DNA of 64,000 bases, from NCBI RefSeq assembly GCF_003122365.1, contig NZ_CP029254.1:4861501-4925500 (forward strand), written 5' to 3'. The position numbers and the translations under genes were made by a program. The DNA is from Streptomyces spongiicola. Its GTDB lineage: Bacteria; Actinomycetota; Actinomycetes; Streptomycetales; Streptomycetaceae. Under the pieces are notes generated by a model. It made no database searches, was not told the DNA's origin, and saw nothing but the letters and a program-made list of their open reading frames with translations. Of the stretch, positions 44,560-52,813 are shown piece after piece (position 1 is the first letter of the stretch; each line of letters starts with the position of its first letter).

Positions 44560-45969
44560 GTGCCGTCACGTACCAGTCAGCCGCCGCGCGTCGCCGTGCT
44601 CGCCGACTCCGATACCCGGTGGAAGTGGGGCGCGCTCACCGCGCGCCGCATCGCCGCCGCGGACCGCCCCGACCGCCCCGATCACCCCGGTCGCCTCGGC
44701 CACCCCGACCGCCCCGACCGCCTCGGCCACCCCGACCGCCCCGACCGCCCCGGCCAACCCGTCGAACCGGCCGGGTTCCTGCTGCGGGGGAGGGCGACGC
44801 CCACCGCGCGGCAGCTCACCGAGGTCGGCGTCGGGACGGACTCCGTGCGCGAGGTCACCGGCGCCCGGTTCCTCCGCGCGATCCGCGAAGAGGGGTACGA
44901 CGTCGTCGTCCTCGCCCTCGTCGGCGGCGCCGTGCAGGCCATGCTCCACGGCATCGCGGCCCTGCGGCTGCCCCGCCGGCCCGTGCTGGTCACCGGCTAC
45001 GTCGGCGTCGTGTACGAGAAGCTCGCCGACGGGCTGCTGCTGCGGCACGGCGCGGACGTCGTGCTCGCCAACTCCCGCCACGACGCGGACCGGTTCCGCG
45101 CCGTGTACGAGGGTGTCGGTGCCGACGCCTCGGCGGTGACCGAGGCCGCGCTGCCGTTCCTCGGCGGTTCCCCGTACGAGCGGCGGGAGGGCCGGGACAC
45201 GGTCGTCTTCGCCGTCCAGCCGTCCGTTCCGGAGAGCCGGGCCGACCGGATGTACCTGCTCGGCAGGCTCGCCGGGCACGCCAGGCTCCACCCGTCCCGC
45301 GAGGTGCTGCTCAAGCTCCGCTCCCGGCCCGGGGAGCACACCACGCACCTGGAGGAGCTGCCGTACCAGCGGCTCGCCGAGCGGCTCCCCGGCGGGCTGC
45401 CGCCGAACCTCGGCCTGGTGTACGGGCACATGGGCGAGGTCCTGGACCGGACCGACCTGCTGGTCACCGTCTCCTCGACCGCCGCGCTCGAAGCGCTCCA
45501 CCGGCGCGTCCCCACCGCGATCCTCACCGACCTCGGTGTCCGCGAGGCGCTGGGCAACCACCACTTCCTCGGCTCCGGCCTGCTCACCTCCTGGGACCGG
45601 CTCGACGCCGGGCACCGGCCCGAACCGGACGGGGAGTGGCTGGCCAGGCAGGGCGTCGCCGCCGACGGGACGTACGAGAAGGCCTTCGACGCGGCCCGTG
45701 AACGCGTCGCCGGGCTGCTGCGGCAGCCGGAACTCCCGCCCGTCGCCCCCTACTACACCCCCGCGACCGCGCCCGGCTATCTGCCGGGGATCCTCGCCCG
45801 CCACCGCCTCGCCGCGGACGGCGGCCCGCTGCCCGGAACCGCACCGGCCGACGAGCCCACGGGGGTGCGCCGGGTCCTGCGCGAAACGGTGCGCCGCGCG
45901 GCACGCGGCGCCTACCGCCACGGTGTGCAGCGCGTGGCGCCCGCCATCCGCCGGATGGGCGAGCTGTGA
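44560..45969 (+). CDS. DUF6716-like putative glycosyltransferase
   Basis: 469 aa from GTG 44560. PPRVAVLADSDTRWKWGALTARRI, RPVLVTGYVGVVYEKLADG, DVVLANSRHDADRF, VVFAVQPSVPESRADRMYLL and VTVSSTAALEALHRRVPTAI resemble the DUF6716 GT-B-like family that accompanies neuA/neuB in Streptomyces. Residues about 35-65 are a His/Pro/Asp/Arg repeat (27-bp DNA unit) inserted between the first strand and the rest of the domain. It heads the plus-strand arm DUF6716-neuA-neuB-sialyltransferase-like. Confidence 0.78.
   Translation: MPSRTSQPPRVAVLADSDTRWKWGALTARRIAAADRPDRPDHPGRLGHPDRPDRLGHPDRPDRPGQPVEPAGFLLRGRATPTARQLTEVGVGTDSVREVTGARFLRAIREEGYDVVVLALVGGAVQAMLHGIAALRLPRRPVLVTGYVGVVYEKLADGLLLRHGADVVLANSRHDADRFRAVYEGVGADASAVTEAALPFLGGSPYERREGRDTVVFAVQPSVPESRADRMYLLGRLAGHARLHPSREVLLKLRSRPGEHTTHLEELPYQRLAERLPGGLPPNLGLVYGHMGEVLDRTDLLVTVSSTAALEALHRRVPTAILTDLGVREALGNHHFLGSGLLTSWDRLDAGHRPEPDGEWLARQGVAADGTYEKAFDAARERVAGLLRQPELPPVAPYYTPATAPGYLPGILARHRLAADGGPLPGTAPADEPTGVRRVLRETVRRAARGAYRHGVQRVAPAIRRMGEL
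44655..44760 (+). repeat. 27-bp in-frame repeat in the DUF6716-like gene
   Basis: About three copies of a 27-bp unit containing CACCCCGACCGCCCCGACCG, encoding His-Pro-Asp-Arg-Pro-Asp-Arg repeats. Confidence 0.85.
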
Positions 45970-46000
45970 CCGATCCGAAGGACCGAAGGAGTCCCACCCC

Positions 46001-47377
46001 ATGACCACCGTCCTCGCCGTGATCCCCGCGAGGGGCGGCTCCAAGGGCCTGCCCGGCAAGAACCTCGCCGCGGTCGGCGGCGTCCCGCTCGTCGCGCGGG
46101 CCGTACGGGCCTGCGTCGGATCGGCCCTGGTCACCGATGTCGTGGTGTCCACCGACGACCCGGCGATCGCGGACGCGGCGCGGGCGGCCGGGGCGGCCCT
46201 CGGCGCGGCCGGCCGGGTGCACTGGGTCGACCGTCCGGCGGACATCGCGGACGACACCGCGACCAGCGAGTCCGCGGTGCTCCACGCCATGGACGCCTAC
46301 GAGGCGGCGCACGGCCGCACCGTCGACGTCGTCCTCCTCGTCCAGTGCACCAGCCCCTTCCTGACCTGCGACGACATCGACGGGGTCGCCTCGGCGGTGG
46401 CCAAGGAGGGGGCCGACACCGCGGTCACGGTCGCCCCGTTCCACGCCTTCGTGTGGCGCCGCGGGCCGGCGGCGGGCACTCCCGCGTCCACCACCGCCCC
46501 CGCGTCCACCACCGTCCCCGCGTCCACCACCGTCCCCGCGTCCGCCACCGTCCCCGCGTCCGCGGGCGGTGGATCGGCGGGCGCCACCCTCGCTCCCACC
46601 GCCGTTCCCCCCGGCACCGCCGTTCCCCCCGGCACCGCCGGGGACGGCGGCCGGGGCGTCAACCACGACAAGAGCCACCGCCCCCGGCGGCAGGACCGGC
46701 CCGAGGACTTCCTGGAGACCGGGGCCGCCTACGCCATGGACGCCCGGGCCTTCCGCGTCCAAGGGCACCGCTTCTTCGGGCGAACCGCGCTCGTCGAGAC
46801 CGACCCCGCCCGGGTCCTGGAGATCGACGATCCACACGACCTCACCCGTGCCCGTGCCCTGGCGCCGCTGCTCGACACGGTGGACGTCCCCACCCGCGCG
46901 GACGTGGACGCCGTCGTCCTCGACTTCGACGGCACCCAGACCGACGACCGCGTCCTCGTCGACTCCGACGGCCGCGAACTCGTCGCCGTGCACCGGGGTG
47001 ACGGCCTCGGCGTCGCAGCCCTGCGCCGCGCCGGGCTGAAGCTGCTGATCCTCTCCACCGAGCAGAACCCCGTCGTCGCGGCCCGCGCCCGCAAGCTCAA
47101 CCTCCCCGTCCTGCACGGCGTCGACCGCAAGGACGCCGCCCTGAAGCGGTGGTGCGAGGAGAGCGGGGTCGCGCCCGAACGGGTCCTCTACGCCGGCAAC
47201 GACGTCAACGACCTGCCCTGCTTCGGGCTGGTCGGCTGGCCCGTCGCCGTCGCGAGCGCACACGACTCCGTGCGTGCCGCCGCGCGTGCCGTCACCACCA
47301 CCCCCGGTGGCGCCGGCGCCGTCCGGGAGATCGCCACCTGGCTTCTCGGTCCCACCCTCGCCACCCCCACCCAGTAA
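46001..47377 (+). CDS. neuA: Acylneuraminate/Kdn cytidylyltransferase fused to a HAD phosphatase
   Basis: 458 aa, starting after GAAGGAG. The N-terminal domain shows VIPARGGSKGLPGKNL (CTP-binding loop), VVVSTDDPAIAD and LLVQCTSPFL. The C-terminal KdsC-like HAD domain has VVLDFDGTQTDDRV (nucleophile Asp), LILSTEQNP and AGNDVNDLPCF. The same fusion order occurs in animal CMP-sialic acid synthetases. An Ala-Ser-Thr-Val-Pro repeat (18-bp unit) interrupts the cytidylyltransferase domain between FHAFVWRR and RPEDFLETGAAYAMD. The protein should activate the sugar made by the next gene, and may also remove the phosphate from a 9-phosphate intermediate. Confidence 0.9.
   Translation: MTTVLAVIPARGGSKGLPGKNLAAVGGVPLVARAVRACVGSALVTDVVVSTDDPAIADAARAAGAALGAAGRVHWVDRPADIADDTATSESAVLHAMDAYEAAHGRTVDVVLLVQCTSPFLTCDDIDGVASAVAKEGADTAVTVAPFHAFVWRRGPAAGTPASTTAPASTTVPASTTVPASATVPASAGGGSAGATLAPTAVPPGTAVPPGTAGDGGRGVNHDKSHRPRRQDRPEDFLETGAAYAMDARAFRVQGHRFFGRTALVETDPARVLEIDDPHDLTRARALAPLLDTVDVPTRADVDAVVLDFDGTQTDDRVLVDSDGRELVAVHRGDGLGVAALRRAGLKLLILSTEQNPVVAARARKLNLPVLHGVDRKDAALKRWCEESGVAPERVLYAGNDVNDLPCFGLVGWPVAVASAHDSVRAAARAVTTTPGGAGAVREIATWLLGPTLATPTQ
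46483..46640 (+). repeat. 18-bp in-frame repeat inside neuA
   Basis: Copies of TCCACCACCGTCCCCGCG encode Ser-Thr-Thr-Val-Pro-Ala, followed by a shorter duplicated PPGTAV block. It lies within the catalytic domain. Confidence 0.9.
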
Positions 47378-47400
47378 GCCGAACCGTGAGGAACCCCCTG

Positions 47401-48480
47401 ATGAACTCCCGTCTGCGCACCCTCGGCAGCAGGACCGCCGGCCCCGGCCGGCCCGTCTACGTCACCGGTGAGATCGGCATCAACCACAACGGCGACCTGG
47501 ACAACGCCCTCGCGCTGATCGACGCCGCCGCCGACGCGGGCTGCGACGCGGTCAAGTTCCAGAAGCGCACCCCGGAGATCTGCACCCCCCGCGACCAGTG
47601 GGACATCGAGCGGGACACGCCCTGGGGCCGGATGACGTACATCGACTACCGCCACCGTGTGGAGTTCGGCGAGGACGAGTACCGGGCCATAGACGCGCAC
47701 TGCCGCGAGCGCGGCATCGACTGGTTCGCCTCCCCGTGGGACACCGAGGCCGTCGCCTTCCTGGAGAAGTTCGACGTCCCCGCCCACAAGGTGGCCTCGG
47801 CCTCCCTCACGGACGACGAACTGCTGCGCGAACTGCGCGCCACCGGCAGGACGGTCGTCCTCTCCACCGGCATGTCGACGCCGAAGCAGATCCGGCACGC
47901 CGTGGAGGTCCTCGGCAGCGAGAACATCCTCCTCTGCCACGCCACCTCGACGTACCCGGCCAGGGCGGAGGAACTGAACCTCCGGGTCATCAACACCCTG
48001 ATGCGGGAGTACCCGAACATCCCGATCGGCTACTCCGGGCACGAGACCGGGTTGCAGACCACTCTCGCGGCCGTCGCGCTGGGCGCCGCGTTCGTCGAGC
48101 GCCACATCACCCTCGACCGCGCCATGTGGGGCTCGGACCAGGCGGCCTCCGTCGAGCCCGGGGGGCTTCAGCGCATGGTTCGCGACATCCGCACCATCGA
48201 GGCCGCCCTCGGCGACGGCGTGAAGAAGGTCTACGACTCCGAACTCGCCCCGATGAAGAAGCTCCGCCGAGTCCCCGGCGTCGTCGCCCAGTCCCAGTCC
48301 CAGTCCCAGTCCCAGTCCCAGCCCCAGTCCGATTCCGATTCCGATTCTGGTGCTGGTGCTGGTGCTGGTGCTGGTGCTGGTGCCGGAGCCGGGGCCGGAG
48401 CCGAGTCCGGTGCCGGTGCCGAGTCCGAGTCCGAGTCCGGTGCCGAGGCCAGCGAGCGGGCCGAGCCGGTCGCGGTCTGA
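47401..48480 (+). CDS. neuB: NeuB-family sialic acid / Kdn synthase
   Basis: 359 aa. TIM barrel: VYVTGEIGINHNGDL, DAVKFQKRTPEICTP, GIDWFASPWDTEAVAFLEKF, VLSTGMSTPKQIRHAVEVLG, LLCHATSTYPA, IGYSGHETGLQTTLAAVALGA and ERHITLDRAMWGSDQAAS. It condenses phosphoenolpyruvate with a C6 sugar. The usual C-terminal SAF (antifreeze-like) domain is missing. The barrel ends at about residue 290 and is followed by hexamer-encoded Gln-Ser, Asp-Ser and Gly-Ala repeats. Because no NeuC epimerase is present, Kdn is as likely a product as Neu5Ac; S. coelicolor has a Kdn-containing teichulosonic acid. Confidence 0.9.
   Translation: MNSRLRTLGSRTAGPGRPVYVTGEIGINHNGDLDNALALIDAAADAGCDAVKFQKRTPEICTPRDQWDIERDTPWGRMTYIDYRHRVEFGEDEYRAIDAHCRERGIDWFASPWDTEAVAFLEKFDVPAHKVASASLTDDELLRELRATGRTVVLSTGMSTPKQIRHAVEVLGSENILLCHATSTYPARAEELNLRVINTLMREYPNIPIGYSGHETGLQTTLAAVALGAAFVERHITLDRAMWGSDQAASVEPGGLQRMVRDIRTIEAALGDGVKKVYDSELAPMKKLRRVPGVVAQSQSQSQSQSQPQSDSDSDSGAGAGAGAGAGAGAGAGAESGAGAESESESGAEASERAEPVAV
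48289..48460 (+). repeat. Hexanucleotide repeats at the neuB 3' end
   Basis: Runs of CAGTCC, then GATTCC, then GGTGCT hexamers (all multiples of three) encode Gln-Ser, Asp-Ser and Gly-Ala dipeptide repeats. Confidence 0.93.
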
Positions 48481-48484
48481 CGGC

Positions 48485-49567
48485 ATGGACCTCGCCTTCG
48501 TCGAGAGCCCGGTCCAGCTGCTGAACGTCCTGGAGTGGGCACACGCGCCCGCCCCGGCCGCGGCGCCCGCCCAGCCGGGGCCGGACGCGGCCCGGGGCGC
48601 GGTGGTCCGAGGCGGCGACCTGACGGTCGTCGTGCTCTCGCCCACCGACCCCATGTCCCGCGGGCAGCTCCGCCGGATGGCCGAGCTGGCCCGCGACGAG
48701 GGGATCGCGGTGCGCTGGCAGGAGGCCCGGGGCGGCGTGCACGCGGTGGTGCGGACCGTGCGCGCGCTTGGCCCCCTGCTGCGGCGGGCCGAGCGCATCG
48801 TCATCGGCGACCCGTTCTCCCGCTATGTGCAGCTTCTGCTCACCCTGGTGGGAACCCGGCGGCTGACCGTGGTCGACGACGGCACGGCGACCATGGAGTT
48901 CGTGGCGCAGCTGGCCCGTGGCGAACGGCTGGTGCGCTGGCACCGGCGGGGCCGCCGCGGCCCGCGCGAGCTGCTGCTCGCGCCGGTCTCGGCGGCCGCC
49001 CGGCGCCGGCTCGACCCGTGCGGCGGCCGCGAGGTCGAGCTGTTCACGGCGATGCCCGTGGAGGAGGAGGCGCCGGAGGGCGTCACCGTCGCCCCGAACC
49101 GCTTCCGGTGGACCCGCTCGCGGTTCGGCCCGCCGCTGCTCACCCGGGGTGCGGACCTGGTGGGGACGTCGCTGGTGGAGACCGGAGTGGTCGGTCCCGG
49201 GCCCTATCTTGAGGCCGTCGCCATGCTGGCCCGGACCCATGGTGCCCACCGCTACTTCGCCCATCGCCGGGAGGGCGCCGACAAGCTGCACCGGCTGGCG
49301 GCGGCCACCGGTCTGGAGATCGTCCGGCCCGATCTCCCGCTGGAGCTGATCGCCCGGCGCGGGCCGGTCGCACGCACGGTGCTGAGCTTCCCCTCCACCG
49401 TCGTGCACACGCTGCCGCTCGCGCTGGCGGGCACCGGTGTGACGGTGGCGGTCTGCGACATCGCCCCGGAGTGGCTCAGGGACACGGCGTCCCCCCGGGC
49501 CCGGGGCTTCCTCGCAGGGGTCACCGGAACGGCGCGGCACGTGCACCGGCTCTCGGCGCCCGCCTGA
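48485..49567 (+). CDS. Putative sialyltransferase-like protein
   Basis: 360 aa. It starts DLAFVESPVQLLNVLEW, the N-terminal signature seen in bacterial sialyl- and polysialyltransferase-like proteins. It continues with DLTVVVLSP, RIVIGDPFSRYVQLLLTL, LTVVDDGTATMEFVAQLARGE, RYFAHRREGADKLHRLAA (HRRE basic motif) and VLSFPSTVVHTLPLALAG. The gene begins 5 bp after neuB. It probably starts or extends the Kdn/sialic-acid polymer together with the divergent polysialyltransferase-like protein. Family number uncertain. Confidence 0.75.
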   Translation: MDLAFVESPVQLLNVLEWAHAPAPAAAPAQPGPDAARGAVVRGGDLTVVVLSPTDPMSRGQLRRMAELARDEGIAVRWQEARGGVHAVVRTVRALGPLLRRAERIVIGDPFSRYVQLLLTLVGTRRLTVVDDGTATMEFVAQLARGERLVRWHRRGRRGPRELLLAPVSAAARRRLDPCGGREVELFTAMPVEEEAPEGVTVAPNRFRWTRSRFGPPLLTRGADLVGTSLVETGVVGPGPYLEAVAMLARTHGAHRYFAHRREGADKLHRLAAATGLEIVRPDLPLELIARRGPVARTVLSFPSTVVHTLPLALAGTGVTVAVCDIAPEWLRDTASPRARGFLAGVTGTARHVHRLSAPA

Positions 49568-50144
49568 CCCGCGGCCGGGAACGGTGGCGGAGGGCCTGCG
49601 GGTACGGGTGGGCCCGCCTCTCGGGGGCCGGCCCGCCACGGAGGGACATGCCGGGGGAGCGTTCGCCCCACGGCTGAGCGCACCGGCGGGCGCCCGCCGG
49701 AGCTGGGGAGAGCCGTGGAGCCGCGCGAAGAGACGAAGAGCCGCGCGGAAGACACGCGGAAGACAGGTGGGCAGCCGTGGAGCCGTGCGAAGACACGAAG
49801 AGCCACGCGCAACCACGCGCAACCGTGCGGAGCCGTGCGCAACCACGCGCAACCGTGGGGAGCCGTGCGCAACCACGCGTAACCACGCGCAACCGTGGGG
49901 AGCCGTGCGGAAGGAGGCGTACCGCGGGGAGCCGTACGTTCCCGCCGCCCGGCCCGGGGTCACCCGTACGGTCGACCCGGACGCGACAGGAGGCCGGAGA
50001 GTCCATATCGTGGTCAGAAGCGGGTGAGCTTACCCACACCGAACGTCGCCCAAGCTTCGTCAGACGCATTTTCTTCCCCCTGTAGGGCTGAACTTTTGTT
50101 GATCTCGAGTTAGTTGGGCCTGGAAGGGGCCTACTCTTCAACGG
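49568..50144. repeat. 577-bp intergenic region with a GTGCGCAACCACGCGCAACC array
   Basis: No gene is seen. About 49735-49930 is a repeat of 10- to 30-bp units made of AGCCGTGCG, CAACCACGCG and CAACCGTGGGG. The last 150 bp are less GC-rich (AACTTTTGTTGATCTCGAG) and are the likely promoter of the amidohydrolase gene. Confidence 0.75.
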
Positions 50145-51395
50145 GTGAACCAGTTGATGTCCCGCGAGCCCGACGCCGGCCTCCCCGGCGAGTCCGAGCT
50201 GCCCGGCGGCCACGTTCTGCCCGGCACGCTGCCCGACGCCCTGCGCACCGAACTCATCGCCTTCCGCCGGGACTTGCACATGCACCCGGAACTCGGGAAC
50301 CAGGAGTTCCGCACGACTGCCGCGATCAGGACGCGGCTGGAGGCCGCCGGCCTCCACCCGCAGGTGCTCTCGACCGGCACGGGACTCGTGTGCGACGTGG
50401 GTGCCGACCGGGTGCGGCCCATGCTCGCGCTGCGCGCGGACATCGACGGGCTGCCGATCCCGGACACCAAGGCGGGGGTGCCGTACCGCTCGACCGTGCC
50501 GGACCGGGCCCACGCCTGCGGCCACGACGTTCACACCACGGTGGTGCTCGGCGCCGGGCTGGTGCTCGCCGACCTCGACCGGCAGGGGCTGCTGCCCCAC
50601 CCGGTGCGGTTGATCTTCCAGCCGGCGGAGGAGGTGCTGCCGGGCGGCGCGGCCGACGCGATCGAGTCCGGGGTGCTGGACGGAGTGGGCCGGATCATCG
50701 CGGTGCACTGCGACCCGCGGGTCGACGCCGGCCGGATCGGACTGCGCGCCGGTCCCATCACCTCGGCGTGCGACCGGCTGGAGATCACCCTCGACGGCCC
50801 CGGCGGCCACACCGCCCGCCCGCATCTGACCACGGACCTGGTCACGGCCGCCGCCAAGATCGTCACCGAGGTCCCCGCGCTGTTGGCCCGCCGGGTCGAC
50901 ACCCGTTCCGGACTCGCTCTGACCTGGGGCCGCATCGAGTCCGGGCACGCCTGCAACGTGATCCCGCAGCACGCGGAACTCGCGGGTACCGTCCGCTGCC
51001 TGGACCTGCCGGCCTGGCGGGAGGCCCCGGACCTGGTGCACGCGGCGGTCGACGAGATCGCGACCCTGCACCGGGCGAAGTCCCAGATCAACTACATCCG
51101 CGGGGTGCCGCCCGTGGTCAACGACCCCGTGGTCGCCGAGCTGCTGCACGACGCGCATGCCGCGCGGCGCGGATCGCAGGCGATCGAGGACACCGAGCAG
51201 AGCCTCGGCGGTGAGGACTTCTCCTGGTACCTGGAACACGTCCCGGGCGCCATGGCGCGCCTGGGCGTCCGTGCCCCTGGGTCGGGCACCCGCCTCGACC
51301 TGCACCGGGGCGACTTCGATGTGGACGAGGAGGCCATCCGTGTCGGCGTCGAACTCTTCACCGCGGCGGCGCTGCTCGACGACCACCGATCGTAA
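50145..51395 (+). CDS. M20-family amidohydrolase
   Basis: 416 aa metal-dependent peptidase/amidohydrolase: RRDLHMHPELGNQEFRT, LALRADIDGLPI, HACGHDVHTTVVLGAG, IFQPAEEVLPGGA, HCDPRVDAGRIGLRAG, GPGGHTARPH, and a C-terminal EQSLGGEDFSWYLEHVPGAMARLG. Metal ligands (CGHDVH, PAEE, ED) are present. Such enzymes release acyl groups from amino acids or cyclic compounds. GTG 50145 and ATG 50157 are both possible starts. It lies upstream of the nucleoside-uptake lipoprotein gene by 150 bp with its own promoter region between. Confidence 0.88.
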   Translation: MNQLMSREPDAGLPGESELPGGHVLPGTLPDALRTELIAFRRDLHMHPELGNQEFRTTAAIRTRLEAAGLHPQVLSTGTGLVCDVGADRVRPMLALRADIDGLPIPDTKAGVPYRSTVPDRAHACGHDVHTTVVLGAGLVLADLDRQGLLPHPVRLIFQPAEEVLPGGAADAIESGVLDGVGRIIAVHCDPRVDAGRIGLRAGPITSACDRLEITLDGPGGHTARPHLTTDLVTAAAKIVTEVPALLARRVDTRSGLALTWGRIESGHACNVIPQHAELAGTVRCLDLPAWREAPDLVHAAVDEIATLHRAKSQINYIRGVPPVVNDPVVAELLHDAHAARRGSQAIEDTEQSLGGEDFSWYLEHVPGAMARLGVRAPGSGTRLDLHRGDFDVDEEAIRVGVELFTAAALLDDHRS

Positions 51396-51468
51396 CCGGA
51401 CAGTTCACCTTGTGTTCGCCGAACGCGACGATCCGATAACGGCTGTCGAACACGTCTTTACCTGACAT

Positions 51469-51480
51469 CTACGCGCGTTA
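51469..51480. promoter_or_regulatory. CTACGCGCGTTA operator-like motif upstream of bmp
   Basis: Palindromic core ACGCGCGT, 63 bp before the lipoprotein start and between TTTACC (-35-like, 51457) and TACGAT (-10-like, 51479). The motif recurs as a perfect palindrome at 52695. Confidence 0.55.
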
Positions 51481-51542
51481 CGATCGCCGCAAAACCAGCG
51501 CCGGAAGTGGCGCTTTCGGTCAGGTTTATAAGGAGCCTCTCA

Positions 51543-52589
51543 GTGCGCCGGATCACCAGGATCGCCACCGTGGGCATAGCGTCCGCGGCTCTCGCGCTGT
51601 CCGCCACCGCGTGTGGCGGCAAGACCTCGTCCGAGACCGGCTCGGACGGTGGTACCAAGGCCGCCATCGCCTACGACATCGGCGGTCGCGGCGACCAGTC
51701 GTTCAACGACGCCGCCTACACGGGCCTCGCCAAGGCCGAGAAGGAACTCGGCGTCAAGGGCACCGAGGCCGAGCCCAGCGAGGGCGAGGCGGACCCGGAC
51801 AAGGTCCAGCGCCTCACGTCGCTGGCCCGCGCCGGCAACAACCCGGTGATCGGCGTCGGCTTCGCCTACGCTCCGGCCATCGCCGAGGTCGCTCCGAAGT
51901 TCCCGGACACCACCTTCGGTCTCATCGACGACACCTCCAAGACCGGCAAGAACATCGCCAACCTGGTCTTCAACGAGGAGCAGGGCTCGTACCTGGCCGG
52001 TGTCGCCGCCGCCAAGGTGACGAAGTCCGACACCGTCGGCTTCATCGGCGGCGTCGAGACCCCGCTGATCAAGAAGTTCGAGGCGGGCTACGTCCAGGGT
52101 GTCAAGGACACCAACAAGGACGTCAACGTCAAGGTCCAGTACCTGACCCAGCCGCCGGACTTCGGCGGCTTCTCGAAGCCGGACCTCGGCAAGGCCGCCG
52201 CGCAGGGCCAGCTCGACGCCGGCGCCGACGTGATCTACGCCGCCGCCGGTCTCGCGGGCTCCGGCTCGATCGAGGCGGCTGCCAAGGCCAAGAAGTGGGC
52301 CATCGGCGTCGACTCGGACCAGTACAACCAGCAGGGCCTGGCCGCGTACAAGGACTTCATCCTCACCTCGGTGACCAAGGACATCTCGGACGCCGTCTTC
52401 AACCTGATCAAGTCGGTCAAGGACGGCAAGCCGCAGTCCGGTGAGATCCGCTACGGCCTGGACAAGGACGGCGTGGGCCTGGCCACCTCCAACCCGGCCT
52501 TCACCAAGATGACGGACGTCGTCGCCGCGGTCGACAAGGCCAAGGCCGACATCATCGCCGGCAAGATCGACGTCAAGTCCGCTCCGTAG
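51543..52589 (+). CDS. BMP-family lipoprotein, nucleoside-binding
   Basis: 348 aa from GTG 51543, preceded by AAGGAG. Lipoprotein signal: RRITRIATVGIASAALALSA ending TACGG. BMP/PnrA fold: IAYDIGGRGDQSFNDAAYTGL, LARAGNNPVIGVGFAYAPAI, TFGLIDDTSK, LVFNEEQGSYLAGVAA, VGFIGGVETPLIKKFEAGYVQG, DVIYAAAGLAGSG, GVDSDQYNQQG. The family binds purine or pyrimidine nucleosides for an ABC importer. The transporter ATPase, two permeases, cytidine deaminase and thymidine phosphorylase downstream support nucleoside uptake. A strong hairpin follows, so it is probably made in excess of the transporter. Confidence 0.93.
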   Translation: MRRITRIATVGIASAALALSATACGGKTSSETGSDGGTKAAIAYDIGGRGDQSFNDAAYTGLAKAEKELGVKGTEAEPSEGEADPDKVQRLTSLARAGNNPVIGVGFAYAPAIAEVAPKFPDTTFGLIDDTSKTGKNIANLVFNEEQGSYLAGVAAAKVTKSDTVGFIGGVETPLIKKFEAGYVQGVKDTNKDVNVKVQYLTQPPDFGGFSKPDLGKAAAQGQLDAGADVIYAAAGLAGSGSIEAAAKAKKWAIGVDSDQYNQQGLAAYKDFILTSVTKDISDAVFNLIKSVKDGKPQSGEIRYGLDKDGVGLATSNPAFTKMTDVVAAVDKAKADIIAGKIDVKSAP

Positions 52590-52615
52590 CCGAGCGGTCC
52601 GATCCGATGGTCCCC

Positions 52616-52653
52616 GGGTCCGGAAGGGCGGTGCGAGCCGCCCTTCCGGACCC
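52616..52653 (+). terminator. Strong hairpin after the lipoprotein gene
   Basis: 16-bp perfect stem (GGGTCCGGAAGGGCGG / CCGCCCTTCCGGACCC) with loop TGCGAG, 26 bp after the stop. It could be a partial terminator that keeps the lipoprotein in excess. Confidence 0.8.
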
Positions 52654-52694
52654 CGGGCCGGGTTCTGGCCGTCGGTTTTCGCTATTCGATATCG

Positions 52695-52706
52695 CTACGC
52701 GCGTAG
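52695..52706. promoter_or_regulatory. CTACGCGCGTAG palindrome upstream of the ABC ATPase
   Basis: Perfect 12-bp palindrome, 108 bp before the ATPase start. It shares the CTACGCGCGT core with the site upstream of the lipoprotein gene, so one regulator may control both. Confidence 0.55.
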
Positions 52707-52813
52707 AGCCCCTGTGGGCGCGGTAACTTCGCCCCACTCCCTGCCCGCGACACCCTTGTGGCGTCCGCCCTGCCCACTGCTTCTCGCTCCTTCCCCGCCA
52801 AGGAGAGTGCGTC

